NCBI GenBank assembly: GCA_965213775.1
Contig: CBDCAC010000001.1
Span: 186,001-250,000 of the forward strand
DNA from: Lichenicoccus sp965213775
Lineage (GTDB): Bacteria > Pseudomonadota > Alphaproteobacteria > Acetobacterales > Acetobacteraceae
DNA: 64,000 nt
Direction: 5' to 3'
Each line of letters starts with the position of its first letter. Within the stretch, counting starts at the first letter, position 1. Positions 54,375-63,208 of the stretch are shown here, piece after piece. A program made the translations under genes and the position numbers. The notes under the pieces are model-generated. The model was not told the DNA's origin, ran no database searches, and saw only the letters and a list, made by a program, of their open reading frames with translations.

Positions 54375-54393
54375 GAGAATGAGTATCATTCAC
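54375..54393. promoter_or_regulatory. Candidate classical Fur box upstream of oprB
   Basis: The 19-base segment has perfect six-base arms GAATGA and TCATTC around GTA (54377-54391). It agrees with the E. coli Fur consensus at about 14 of 19 positions by my alignment. It lies 35 bases ahead of the OprB start, in the gap after fbpC. It suggests that the porin-propeller-DyP genes respond to iron. Confidence 0.6.
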
Positions 54394-54427
54394 GAAATAC
54401 CGCTGACGCACATCGCCGGAGTATCCA

Positions 54428-55939
54428 ATGAGCCGTCGTTCCACCCCGCCGCTGAGCCTTTGCCTGGCTTGCATGGCCGCCACGGCATGGCAGGGTCATG
54501 CGCTGGCGCAGGGCGCCGACTCGCAGACGCTCGCCGGCAGCGCCACGCAGCAGGGTCCCACACCCGGCGGATCCGGCGACGCCGGCCAGGCAGGCCCGTC
54601 GCCCGGCGAGCCCGGCTTCACCACGCAGCTGTTCGCCTCCTCGCGCAGCAACCTGCTGGGCGACCTCTGGGGCCTGCGGCCGATGCTCGGCAGCGTGGGC
54701 CTCTCGCTGGGCGGCCAGGAGACCAGCGAGGTGCTGGGCAACGTCACCGGCGGCATCCACCGGGGTGCCGCCTATGATGGGCTGACCCAGATCAGCCTGG
54801 GGCTCGACACCGGCCACGCCTTCGGCTGGCAAGGCGGCACCTTCAACATCAGCGCGTTCCAGATCCATGGCCGCAACCTGAGCACCGATAATCTCGCCAG
54901 CCTGCAGACCGCGAGCGGCATCGAGGCGCAGCGCGCCACCCGCCTGTGGGAGCTGTGGTACCAGCAGGCGCTGCTGGACGGAAAGCTCGACGTGAAGCTC
55001 GGCCAGCAGAGTCTGGACCAGGAGTTCATCGGCAGCGCCGGCTCCGGGCTGTTCATCAACACCATGATGGGCTGGCCGCTGATCCCGTCGGTGGACCTGT
55101 ATGCCGGCGGGCCGGCATACCCGCTCTCCTCGCTCGGCGTGCGCCTGCGGGCGCAGCCGATCGAGAACCTGACCATCCTGGCCGGCGTGTTCGACGACAA
55201 CCCGCCGGGCGGCAGCTTCAGCGACGACAGCCAGGTGCGCGGCGCCGAGCAATCCGGCGCCGCGTTCAACCTCGGCACCGGCGCGCTGGCGATCGCCGAG
55301 ATCCAGTACGCGATCAACCAGCCCTCGGTGGGCGACATGGTTCACGGTGCGGCGGGCGGCGGCCTGCCTGGCGTCTACAAGCTCGGCGCCTGGTTCGACA
55401 GCGGCGCGTTCCCCGACCAGCGATACGATGCGGACGGCCTGTCGCTGGCCGATCCCGACAGCAGCGGCAACCCGAAGCTTCGACGCGACGACTGGAGCTT
55501 CTACGGCGTGTTCGACCAGATGCTGTGGCGACCCAAGCCGGACGGCGCGCGCGCGGTCGGCGTCTTCGCGCGCATCATGGGAGCCCCGGGCGACCGCAAC
55601 CTGGCCGACTTCAGCATCAATGCCGGGATCACCCTGAAGGCGCCGCTGCCGGGTCGCGACAACGACAGCTTCGGCATCGGCTACGGGCTGGCGAAGGTCA
55701 GCGGCCGGGCGAGCGAGCTCGACGCCGACCAGGGAACGTTCGGCAACCCGGGCCCGGTGCGGTCCAGCGAGAGCTTCATCGAGGTCACCTACCAGGCGCA
55801 GCTGGCGCCCTGGCTCGCACTGCAGCCGGATTTCCAGTACGCGTTCACGCCCGCGGGCGGGGTCCAGGATCCGAACGATCCGACGCGCCGCATCGGCAAC
55901 GAGGCCGTCTTCGGCGTGCGCACCAACGTCACTTTCTAG
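54428..55939 (+). CDS. OprB-family outer-membrane porin
   Basis: OprB-type proteins form 16-strand carbohydrate-selective channels. The 503-residue protein has a signal peptide (cleavage near GHALA) and a Gly/Ser/Pro-rich linker. The barrel then shows ISAFQIHGRNLS, LWELWYQQALLDGKLDVKLGQQSLDQEF, LYAGGPAYPLSSLGVRLRAQP, and an aromatic final strand FGVRTNVTF. GGAG precedes the ATG. Its placement between an iron importer and a Tat-exported peroxidase, behind a Fur-like box, suggests that it passes an iron chelate or haem-related molecule, which is inference. Confidence 0.88.
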   Translation: MSRRSTPPLSLCLACMAATAWQGHALAQGADSQTLAGSATQQGPTPGGSGDAGQAGPSPGEPGFTTQLFASSRSNLLGDLWGLRPMLGSVGLSLGGQETSEVLGNVTGGIHRGAAYDGLTQISLGLDTGHAFGWQGGTFNISAFQIHGRNLSTDNLASLQTASGIEAQRATRLWELWYQQALLDGKLDVKLGQQSLDQEFIGSAGSGLFINTMMGWPLIPSVDLYAGGPAYPLSSLGVRLRAQPIENLTILAGVFDDNPPGGSFSDDSQVRGAEQSGAAFNLGTGALAIAEIQYAINQPSVGDMVHGAAGGGLPGVYKLGAWFDSGAFPDQRYDADGLSLADPDSSGNPKLRRDDWSFYGVFDQMLWRPKPDGARAVGVFARIMGAPGDRNLADFSINAGITLKAPLPGRDNDSFGIGYGLAKVSGRASELDADQGTFGNPGPVRSSESFIEVTYQAQLAPWLALQPDFQYAFTPAGGVQDPNDPTRRIGNEAVFGVRTNVTF

Positions 55940-55954
55940 ACGCCGATCCGGCGT
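55940..55954 (+). terminator. Short hairpin at the oprB stop codon
   Basis: ACGCCG and CGGCGT pair around ATC immediately after the oprB stop. Without a T-run it is more likely a stability element than a terminator, so the downstream genes may still be co-transcribed. Confidence 0.4.
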
Positions 55955-56054
55955 TGACCCCCGCAGGAGGCTTACAATTGCGACTAACTCGCGCTATCAA
56001 CACGTCGCGGCCGCATCTCCGGCCGCCGACCTGTTCCCTTGTCGGAGGCCGCCC

Positions 56055-57191
56055 ATGACGTACGCGACCGGATCACTGGCACGCGGCATCGCGCTGATCG
56101 GCGCCTGCCTGCTCGGCCTGTGCGTCGGCGCGGCGCGGGCGACCGAGCTGCCGTCGCACGGCTTCCTGGAGACCGTGCGCCGGCACACCCTGCTGACCAC
56201 CACCGTGCCCGGCAACGGCGACCAGAATCCGTATGCGGTCGTGGTGGCGCCGGTCTCCGTCGGCAAGCTGGCGAAGGACGACGTGCTGATCACCAACTTC
56301 AACAACAGCGGCAACCTGCAGGGGCTCGGCACCACGATCGTGGACTACCATCCCGCCAGCAAGCAGCTGAGCCTGTTCGCCAGCATCCCGCGCCATCTGC
56401 CGCAGTGTCCGGGCGGCATCGGCCTGACCACGGCGATGACCATGCTGCGCTCCGGCTGGGTGATCGTCGGCAGCCTGCCGAGCCAGGACGGCACCACCGC
56501 GAGCAAGGGTCCCGGCTGCCTGCTGCTGCTGGACCCGCAGGGCCGGCTGGCCGGCACCCTCACCGGCCCGGCGATCAACGGGCCCTGGGGCAACATGGCC
56601 GTGATCGATCGCGGGACCTCCGCGACCCTGTTCGTCAGCAACACCGGCTTCGGCGTCGCCGCACCGGGGCAGCCGGTCGTCGACAAGGCGACGGTGCTGC
56701 GGCTGGAGCTGTCGATCGCGGCCGGCCAGGCGCCGCGCATCACCGCCCAGACGGTGGTCGCGGACGGCTTCGGCGAGCACGCCGACAAGGACGTGTTCAT
56801 CGTCGGCCCGACCGGGCTGGCGCTCGCCCCGGACGGGACGCTGTACGTGTCGGACGCGATCGGCAACAGCATCCGGGCGATCGACGACGCCACCACCCGC
56901 AGCGGCAGCGCGGGCCTGGGACGCGAGGTCACCCATGACGGCCTGCTGAGGCGGCCGCTGGCGCTGATGCGGGCGCCGAACGGCCACCTGATCGCGGTCA
57001 ACGGCTTGAACGGCCAGGCGGTCGAGCTAGATCCAGCCGATGGACACCAGCTCTACGCGCAGTGGATCGATCCCAACAAGGCGCAGACCCCACCGGGCTC
57101 GGGCGACCTGTTCGGCATCGCCATGACGCCGACCGGCGACGGCTTCTACTACGTGGAAGACGAGATCAACGCCCTGGTCCTGGCGCATTGA
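56055..57191 (+). CDS. Exported beta-propeller (NHL-like) protein, possible new iron-locus component
   Basis: The 378-residue protein has a signal peptide (cleavage after ARA) and then repeating units of about 45 residues. Examples are GDQNPYAVVVAP, GPWGNMAVIDRGTSATLFVSNTG, GPTGLALAPDGTLYVSDAIGNSIRAID and GLLRRPLALMRAPNGHLIAVNG. This is an NHL/SMP-30 style beta-propeller. Two cysteines may be present in LPQCPGG and GPGCLLL and could pair. It sits between the OprB porin and the DyP peroxidase, in the same direction, where EfeO would stand in an efeUOB operon. No function is known to me; it could hold or hand over a substrate. Confidence 0.75.
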   Translation: MTYATGSLARGIALIGACLLGLCVGAARATELPSHGFLETVRRHTLLTTTVPGNGDQNPYAVVVAPVSVGKLAKDDVLITNFNNSGNLQGLGTTIVDYHPASKQLSLFASIPRHLPQCPGGIGLTTAMTMLRSGWVIVGSLPSQDGTTASKGPGCLLLLDPQGRLAGTLTGPAINGPWGNMAVIDRGTSATLFVSNTGFGVAAPGQPVVDKATVLRLELSIAAGQAPRITAQTVVADGFGEHADKDVFIVGPTGLALAPDGTLYVSDAIGNSIRAIDDATTRSGSAGLGREVTHDGLLRRPLALMRAPNGHLIAVNGLNGQAVELDPADGHQLYAQWIDPNKAQTPPGSGDLFGIAMTPTGDGFYYVEDEINALVLAH

Positions 57192-57237
57192 GGGCCCGGG
57201 GCGCATCGAGGGGCCGGGGCGTGTCGAGGCGCGTGCG

Positions 57238-58566
57238 ATGAGCGGCTGCCCGTTCGCATCGCGTCGCGGCTTCCTCGGCGCCGCCGGCCTCGGCGCCGCC
57301 GGCGGCCTGGTCGCCGCACTGGGCACCGCGCGCGCCGTCGACACGGCGGCCGAGAAGGGCATCTCCACCGCCGGCCGCAGCGTCGGCCGCCAAGTGCAGG
57401 AGCCGTTCTACGGCGACCATCAGGGCGGCATCGTCACCTCGCGGCAGAACCACACCTATTTCGCGGCCTTCGACCTGATCACCGAGAAGCCGACCGACGT
57501 GGTGCGGCTGATGCAGGCCTGGACGGCGGCGGCGGCACGGCTGGCCCGCGGCGAGACCGCTGCGCCACTCGGCCCGTCGGCGGATGCGCCCGGCGCGGAT
57601 AGCGGCGAGACGATGGGCCTGGACGCCGCACGGCTGACCATGACGTTCGGCTTCGGCGCCGGCCTGTTCGAGCATGAGGGTCGCGACCGCTACGGCCTGC
57701 GCGGCAAGCGGCCCGACGCGCTGGTCGACCTGCCGAGGTTCAACGGCGATCAGCTGGAGCCGGAGCGGACCGGCGGCGACCTGTCGATCCAGGCCTGCGC
57801 CGACGATCCGCAGGTGGCGTTCCACGCCGTCCGGCAGATGGCCCGGCTGGCGAGAGGGGTGGCGCGGCTGCGCTGGGTGCAGGCGGGGTTCACCGCCAAC
57901 GCGGCCGCCGAGAGCACGCCGCGCAACCTGATGGGCTTCCGCGACGGCACCCAGAACCCGATCGCCCGCCCGCCGAGCGAGACCTCCGGCGGCCGGACCA
58001 GGTCCGATCCCGCCAGCCTGCAGGAGGTGGTGTGGGTGGCCGGGGAGGGCCCGGCGTGGATGCGCGGCGGCAGCTACCTGGTGGTGCGGCGTATCCGCAT
58101 GGCGCTGGAGCACTGGGACGATACCGACGTCTCCTTCCAGGAGGAGACGATGGGGCGGGAGAAATATTCCGGCGCGCCGATCGGCGGCAGGAACGAGTTC
58201 GACCCGGTCGACCTCGATGCGACCGACCGCGACGGCAATTCCCTGGTCGCGCAGAACGCGCACGTGCGCCTGGCGGCGGCGGCCAGCAACGGCGGCGCGC
58301 AGATGCTGCGCCGGGCGTTCTCCTACAACGACGGTATGAAGATGATCGCCGAGCGCTGGCCGCCCTGGCGTCAGGGCCTGACCTACGATGCCGGGCTGCT
58401 GTTCATCTGCTACCAGCGCGACCCGCGCGCGAGCTTCATCCGGATCTTCGAGCCGATGTCGAAGCTGGACGCGCTGAACCAGTACGTCACCCACACCGGC
58501 GGCGCCCTGTTCGCGGTGCCGCCGGGAGTGGAGTCGGGGGGCTTCATCGGGCAGGCGCTGTTCTGA
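57238..58566 (+). CDS. efeB: Tat-exported dye-decolourising peroxidase, EfeB type
   Basis: EfeB-type haem peroxidases act in the periplasm and aid iron uptake by oxidising ferrous iron or handling haem. The 442-residue protein has a Tat signal SRRGFLGAAGLG near its start. The DyP features are the GxxDG motif in GFRDGTQNP near residue 240, an NAHVRLAA segment holding the likely proximal histidine near 340, and the arginine in LRRAFSYNDGM. The length is usual. It is the last gene of the iron locus; no efeU or efeO is present, so it may cooperate with the upstream FbpABC importer. Confidence 0.92.
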   Translation: MSGCPFASRRGFLGAAGLGAAGGLVAALGTARAVDTAAEKGISTAGRSVGRQVQEPFYGDHQGGIVTSRQNHTYFAAFDLITEKPTDVVRLMQAWTAAAARLARGETAAPLGPSADAPGADSGETMGLDAARLTMTFGFGAGLFEHEGRDRYGLRGKRPDALVDLPRFNGDQLEPERTGGDLSIQACADDPQVAFHAVRQMARLARGVARLRWVQAGFTANAAAESTPRNLMGFRDGTQNPIARPPSETSGGRTRSDPASLQEVVWVAGEGPAWMRGGSYLVVRRIRMALEHWDDTDVSFQEETMGREKYSGAPIGGRNEFDPVDLDATDRDGNSLVAQNAHVRLAAAASNGGAQMLRRAFSYNDGMKMIAERWPPWRQGLTYDAGLLFICYQRDPRASFIRIFEPMSKLDALNQYVTHTGGALFAVPPGVESGGFIGQALF

Positions 58567-58778
58567 CGGCGGGTAGTCGAGGCTTGTCTCGAGACGGGTC
58601 CGCCTGAAGCGCCGACAAGTCTCGGGTCGCAGGGTGGCCGATAGCGGACCTTCCGCTTCGGAGAACGCTATGGTCAAAAGCGGACACGATCTGATCAACC
58701 AATCATACAGAAGCCTCTGCAGAAGCTCTACGTTTACAGCTTGGAACGGCCACGCCGTACTATGGCTGTTCCAAGTCA
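58567..58778. other. Boundary region of the low-GC island
   Basis: No gene is seen. After efeB the sequence changes from very GC-rich to mixed composition near 58660. A small inverted repeat AGCGGA-CCT-TCCGCT lies at 58643-58657. This probably marks the left edge of inserted DNA; I see no clear duplication with the right edge. Confidence 0.5.
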
Positions 58779-59054
58779 TTAGCTGCTTTCACCAGCCCAA
58801 TCTATAACATTGTCTAGAGTCTTATCGTCTCCGTGAACAAGAACTATAATATTCATATATCCTACTTCCACACCTCTAAGAGTGGAACGCTTTTCACCAA
58901 GCTCTTCCCAATGGTCTAAGAGTTCTTTCCAGATTCCTTCCTTTTCATACTGTCGCCCAAGAAGCCAAAGAAGCTTCCTCTTCTGCATGGACGCTGTCCC
59001 GTTCAGCGCAACGTCTTTGAGGAAAGAACGAAGCTCTTCCTTACCATTAGCCAT
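58779..59054 (-). CDS. Orphan small protein of low GC
   Basis: The 91-residue protein is charged and helical (GKEELRSFLKDVALNG, RKLLWLLGRQYEKEG, WKELLDHWEELGEKR). Its codon use is strikingly AT-rich compared with every gene to its left, pointing to recent transfer from another organism. A weak GGGG ribosome site precedes the ATG. I do not recognise the family. It may be a cargo gene of the island such as an antitoxin or immunity protein, but nothing shows this. There is no signal peptide or membrane segment. Confidence 0.65.
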   Translation of the reverse strand: MANGKEELRSFLKDVALNGTASMQKRKLLWLLGRQYEKEGIWKELLDHWEELGEKRSTLRGVEVGYMNIIVLVHGDDKTLDNVIDWAGESS

Positions 59055-59272
59055 GATAACCCCAACGCATTCTAGAGACCGAATTAATTTATGATCGGCA
59101 AAACCTGTTTATAGCTTCAAAACAAATTTTCAAGCGGAAAAACAATTTAGCCGGCAAAATCTAATGCGCTACTGCAAAAGATATACCTTTTGCAATACCG
59201 CAGTGGTGTTGCCTAAAGCGTTGAAATGTATGGCGATGGACTTTTGCAAAAACCCATTTCAGAATAGTCCGC
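59055..59272. promoter_or_regulatory. AT-rich spacer with candidate recombinase sites
   Basis: This AT-rich stretch precedes the serine recombinase. TGCAAAAG-ATATAC-CTTTTGCA at 59173-59194 is a perfect 8-bp palindrome, and the same core CTTTTGCAAAA recurs at 59241-59251, close to the start codon. Repeated sites of this form just upstream of a resolvase gene suggest its own binding/crossover (res-like) region and promoter control. Confidence 0.6.
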
Positions 59273-59896
59273 ATGAATGTTGGCTATGCCCGCGTCTCGA
59301 CGGATGACCAGTCGCTTGACCTTCAGCGCGACGCGCTGGCGCGCGCGGGGTGCGTGGAGGTGTTCGAGGACCAGGGCCTTTCAGGCGTTGCGATGCGCCG
59401 CCCTGGACTTGAGAAGGCACTTGCCCGCCTCGGTTCCGGCGACGTGCTAACGGTGTGGAAGCTCGATCGCCTCGGTCTTTCGCTTCCCCACTTGATCGAC
59501 ACCGTGCGCCAGATTGGGGAATGCGGCGCAGGCTTCGCATCCCTCTCGGAAGCCATCGACACAAGGACAGCCGGCGGTAAGCTGGTATTTCACATTATGG
59601 GGGCACTGGCCGAGTTCGAGCGGTCGTTGATCGTGGAGCGGGTAACGGCCGGCATCGCCGCTGCCAAGAAGCGTGGCAAGCATGTGGGCCGACCGCGTAA
59701 GCTCACGCCCGAGCAAATTGCCCATGCCCGCGAGGCGATCGAGGGTGGCTTGCAGACCCCCGCCGGTATGGCGGAACTGCTAGGTGTAGATCACACGACG
59801 CTGTGGCGAGCCATGCGGGCAACGCCTCCCCTTGTCATTGCCGAAGGTTCGAGCGCCGTTCGCCACCCCCATGGGGCACGACATGGCGACCATTAA
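59273..59896 (+). CDS. Serine recombinase (resolvase/invertase type)
   Basis: The 207-residue protein has the resolvase catalytic domain with Ser9 in YARVSTDDQSLDLQ, the arginine in MRRPGL, WKLDRLGLSLPHLI, and EFERSLIVERVTAG in the long helix. A helix-turn-helix at the C-terminus begins at GRPRKLTPEQIAHA. One oddity: in the DRLGR motif of the family the second arginine, counted as active-site Arg71 in gamma-delta resolvase, is Leu here. Its stop overlaps the start of the ImmA/IrrE gene. It probably moved the island or resolves a transposon intermediate. Confidence 0.92.
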   Translation: MNVGYARVSTDDQSLDLQRDALARAGCVEVFEDQGLSGVAMRRPGLEKALARLGSGDVLTVWKLDRLGLSLPHLIDTVRQIGECGAGFASLSEAIDTRTAGGKLVFHIMGALAEFERSLIVERVTAGIAAAKKRGKHVGRPRKLTPEQIAHAREAIEGGLQTPAGMAELLGVDHTTLWRAMRATPPLVIAEGSSAVRHPHGARHGDH

Positions 59897-61097
59897 GGCT
59901 CTAGTAAAACCGGCTTTGCTGGCGTGGACGCGCGCGCGGGCGAAAGTGAGCGTTGCCGACGCGGCGAAGGCAGCCGGCGTGACACCTGACCGCATCGAGG
60001 TGTGGGAAAGCGAAGGGGCCAGCCAAGCCCCGACGTTGAGCCAGCTTCGCGCTCTTGCCGGTAAATATCACTTCCCGCTCGCAGTATTCTATCTGCCGGA
60101 GCCGCCGGCAGACTTCGCGCCGCTCCGCGACTTTCGCCGCCTGCCCGATGCGGCCGATGAGGCGATTTCACCCAATCTCGCCTACCACATCCGAGCAGCT
60201 TTTGAGCGCCGCGAGGTGGCACTAGACCTTTATGACGACCTTCGCACCAAGCCCGAACCTTTCCCGGTCCGTGCGTCCCTAAAAGACAACCCGGAGACGG
60301 TGGGCGAGGCAGTCCGCGCGTTCCTTGGCGTCGAGGACGATGACCAGAGGCGCGCAGGCCGGAAGGATCACGCCTTTGATTTCTGGCGGCGCAGGATAGA
60401 GGAACACGACATTCTCGTGTTCGTGGTGAGCGGCCCGGCTTACAGCGTGGCCTTGAGCCAGATGCGCGGCTTTGCCATCGCAAAGCCTGACCTTCCGGTG
60501 ATCGTCATCAATGGCAGGGACTACAGCCAGGGTGGTAAGGCATTCACCCTGTTGCATGAGCTAGCGCACATCATGCTTGGCGAAAGCGCTATCTCGAACG
60601 GCACGGGCGAGGAGCTGGGGGCGTCGGCCGAGGAGCGCCGCATAGAGCGGTTCTGCGATTCCGTTGCTGCCGCCGCGCTCATGCCCCGTCACCTGATTCT
60701 CTCCATTCCCGAGGCCAGCAGCCCGGGCGAGCGAGAGTGGACGGGTGCCGAGTTGCAGGAGATCGCGCGCGGCATCGGTGTAAGCCGCGAGGCGCTATTG
60801 ATCCGCTTCGTTTCCTTGAAACGCGCAACTTGGGACTTTTACCGGACGCAGCGCGAGCGGTTCCAACTCGAATACCAGCAAGCCGTCGAGGAGAAAGCCT
60901 CTAAGGAGGCAAAGAAGCCGATCGCAATCAAGCGTTCGATCCTGCTCATGAGTTGGAACGGTCGCGGTTTCACGCGCCTTGTGCTTCGCAGTTACTACGA
61001 CCGCCGCATCACCCTGAACGACGTTTCGAGTTATCTTGGGGCAAAGGTGAAGCACATCCCAGCCCTGGAACGGGCCGTTTTCCAGGCACCGGAATGA
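59883..61097 (+). CDS. ImmA/IrrE-family metallopeptidase with N-terminal helix-turn-helix-like domain
   Basis: The 404-residue protein combines an Xre-like N-terminus (VADAAKAAGVTPDRIEVWE, about residues 20-40) with a zinc peptidase domain. The motif HELAHIMLGE near residue 225 is HExxH, and a further glutamate lies downstream in RIERFCDSVAAA. Genes of this type (COG2856) commonly pair with a DUF4411 PIN-like toxin, as here, where the ORF follows after seven bases. It is predicted to regulate or neutralise that partner. ATG 59883 is chosen ahead of the conserved part. Confidence 0.9.
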   Translation: MATIKALVKPALLAWTRARAKVSVADAAKAAGVTPDRIEVWESEGASQAPTLSQLRALAGKYHFPLAVFYLPEPPADFAPLRDFRRLPDAADEAISPNLAYHIRAAFERREVALDLYDDLRTKPEPFPVRASLKDNPETVGEAVRAFLGVEDDDQRRAGRKDHAFDFWRRRIEEHDILVFVVSGPAYSVALSQMRGFAIAKPDLPVIVINGRDYSQGGKAFTLLHELAHIMLGESAISNGTGEELGASAEERRIERFCDSVAAAALMPRHLILSIPEASSPGEREWTGAELQEIARGIGVSREALLIRFVSLKRATWDFYRTQRERFQLEYQQAVEEKASKEAKKPIAIKRSILLMSWNGRGFTRLVLRSYYDRRITLNDVSSYLGAKVKHIPALERAVFQAPE

Positions 61098-61104
61098 TCG
61101 CCGG

Positions 61105-61572
61105 ATGACGGTCTATTGCATGGATACCAGTTCCCTTATTGCAGCGTGGCAGGAGCGCTACCCCATCGAGAACTTCCCCTCGTTCTGGACGAGGGTTGAG
61201 GAGCTGATCGAAGCGGGCCGGCTGGTTTCGCCTGTGGAGGTAAGGCACGAGCTTTCCAAGCGATCGGACGAGCTACATGCCTGGCTCAAGGCCCGTCCCG
61301 GGATGTTCCGCGAGTTGGAGGAGCCGATTCAGATCGAGGCGGCACACATCCTTGGGCAGTTCCCCCGGCTGGTGGGAGAACGCAAGTTGAGAACGTCGGC
61401 CGACCCGTTCGTGATCGCTATGGCCCGCGTCGAGGGCTTCCAGATCGTCACCGACGAGAAGCCGACCGGAAGCATGTCACGCCCGAATATCCCGGATGTC
61501 TGCACGACACTTTCGATGACCACAATGGACGTTCTGCAACTCATCAAGGCAGAAAAGTGGGTGCTTGGCTAA
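61105..61572 (+). CDS. DUF4411 PIN-like protein, probable toxin
   Basis: The 155-residue protein starts VYCMDTSSLIAAWQERYP, a PIN-type first acidic site, and has a late acidic site in VIAMARVEGFQIVTDE. These are the expected metal ligands of a ribonuclease toxin of the DUF4411 family. It lies seven bases after the ImmA/IrrE gene in the same direction. Family knowledge predicts a toxin-antitoxin role, though this pair is less studied than VapBC. It ends the plus-strand part of the island. Confidence 0.88.
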   Translation: MTVYCMDTSSLIAAWQERYPIENFPSFWTRVEELIEAGRLVSPVEVRHELSKRSDELHAWLKARPGMFRELEEPIQIEAAHILGQFPRLVGERKLRTSADPFVIAMARVEGFQIVTDEKPTGSMSRPNIPDVCTTLSMTTMDVLQLIKAEKWVLG

Positions 61573-61824
61573 GCGAAAGCGGTAGCGGAAAAGGGCCCCT
61601 TTCCGAACACCGAAAAGGCTTAAACTACTCGGCTCGGCCATGTCCGCTTAGAGGTGCCTGGGTATGGGCTTTTAACGTCCGTGATGAGCGCAAAGCGGAA
61701 GATCGAGAGAAGCCGCCAGCCGGGCGAAGTCAAGCCTGCCATTTCGAAGCACCGGAAACCGCGAGACCTAGGAACTTTCAAGGCAATGATGCCGCGCGAC
61801 GTCGGGGTTGGTCCCGGCCGCGCA
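61573..61824. other. Right flank of the island
   Basis: No gene with support is seen. An imperfect inverted repeat GGAAAAGGG/CCCCTTTCC near 61587-61604 lies just after the DUF4411 stop and may act as a terminator. Composition returns to the GC-rich background near 61790. Confidence 0.5.
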
Positions 61825-62955
<1,131 letters not shown>

Positions 62956-63208
62956 CGGGCGGCAGCTCCTCGGTGGCGGCGATGGTGCGCACGGATCCGC
63001 CTGCCTGTCACCGCGCGAGCGTGCCGGCGACGCCGCGCGCCGCGCCCGGCCTGCCGCGCCGGGCCAGCCGCGACCAGCTGGGCGGTAGCGAGGCAGCCGA
63101 TGCACCAACCGCTTGATGCGAACGTTCCGCGATGCCATCCTGACGTGTGTTGTGCCGCAGGATTGATCACGCGGAGCCTGTTTGACCCAACTGCGGGCAG
63201 GATGAACG
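62956..63208. promoter_or_regulatory. Divergent promoter region between the alkene reductase and the BTAD regulator
   Basis: No gene is seen in these 253 bases. The part from about 63095 to 63200 is less GC-rich and should hold both promoters. I could not identify boxes with confidence. Confidence 0.5.

Noticed and set aside
55940..55954. Intrinsic terminator separating oprB from the propeller gene
   Set aside because: The hairpin has no T-run, so I keep it only as a weak hairpin and do not use it to split the iron locus.
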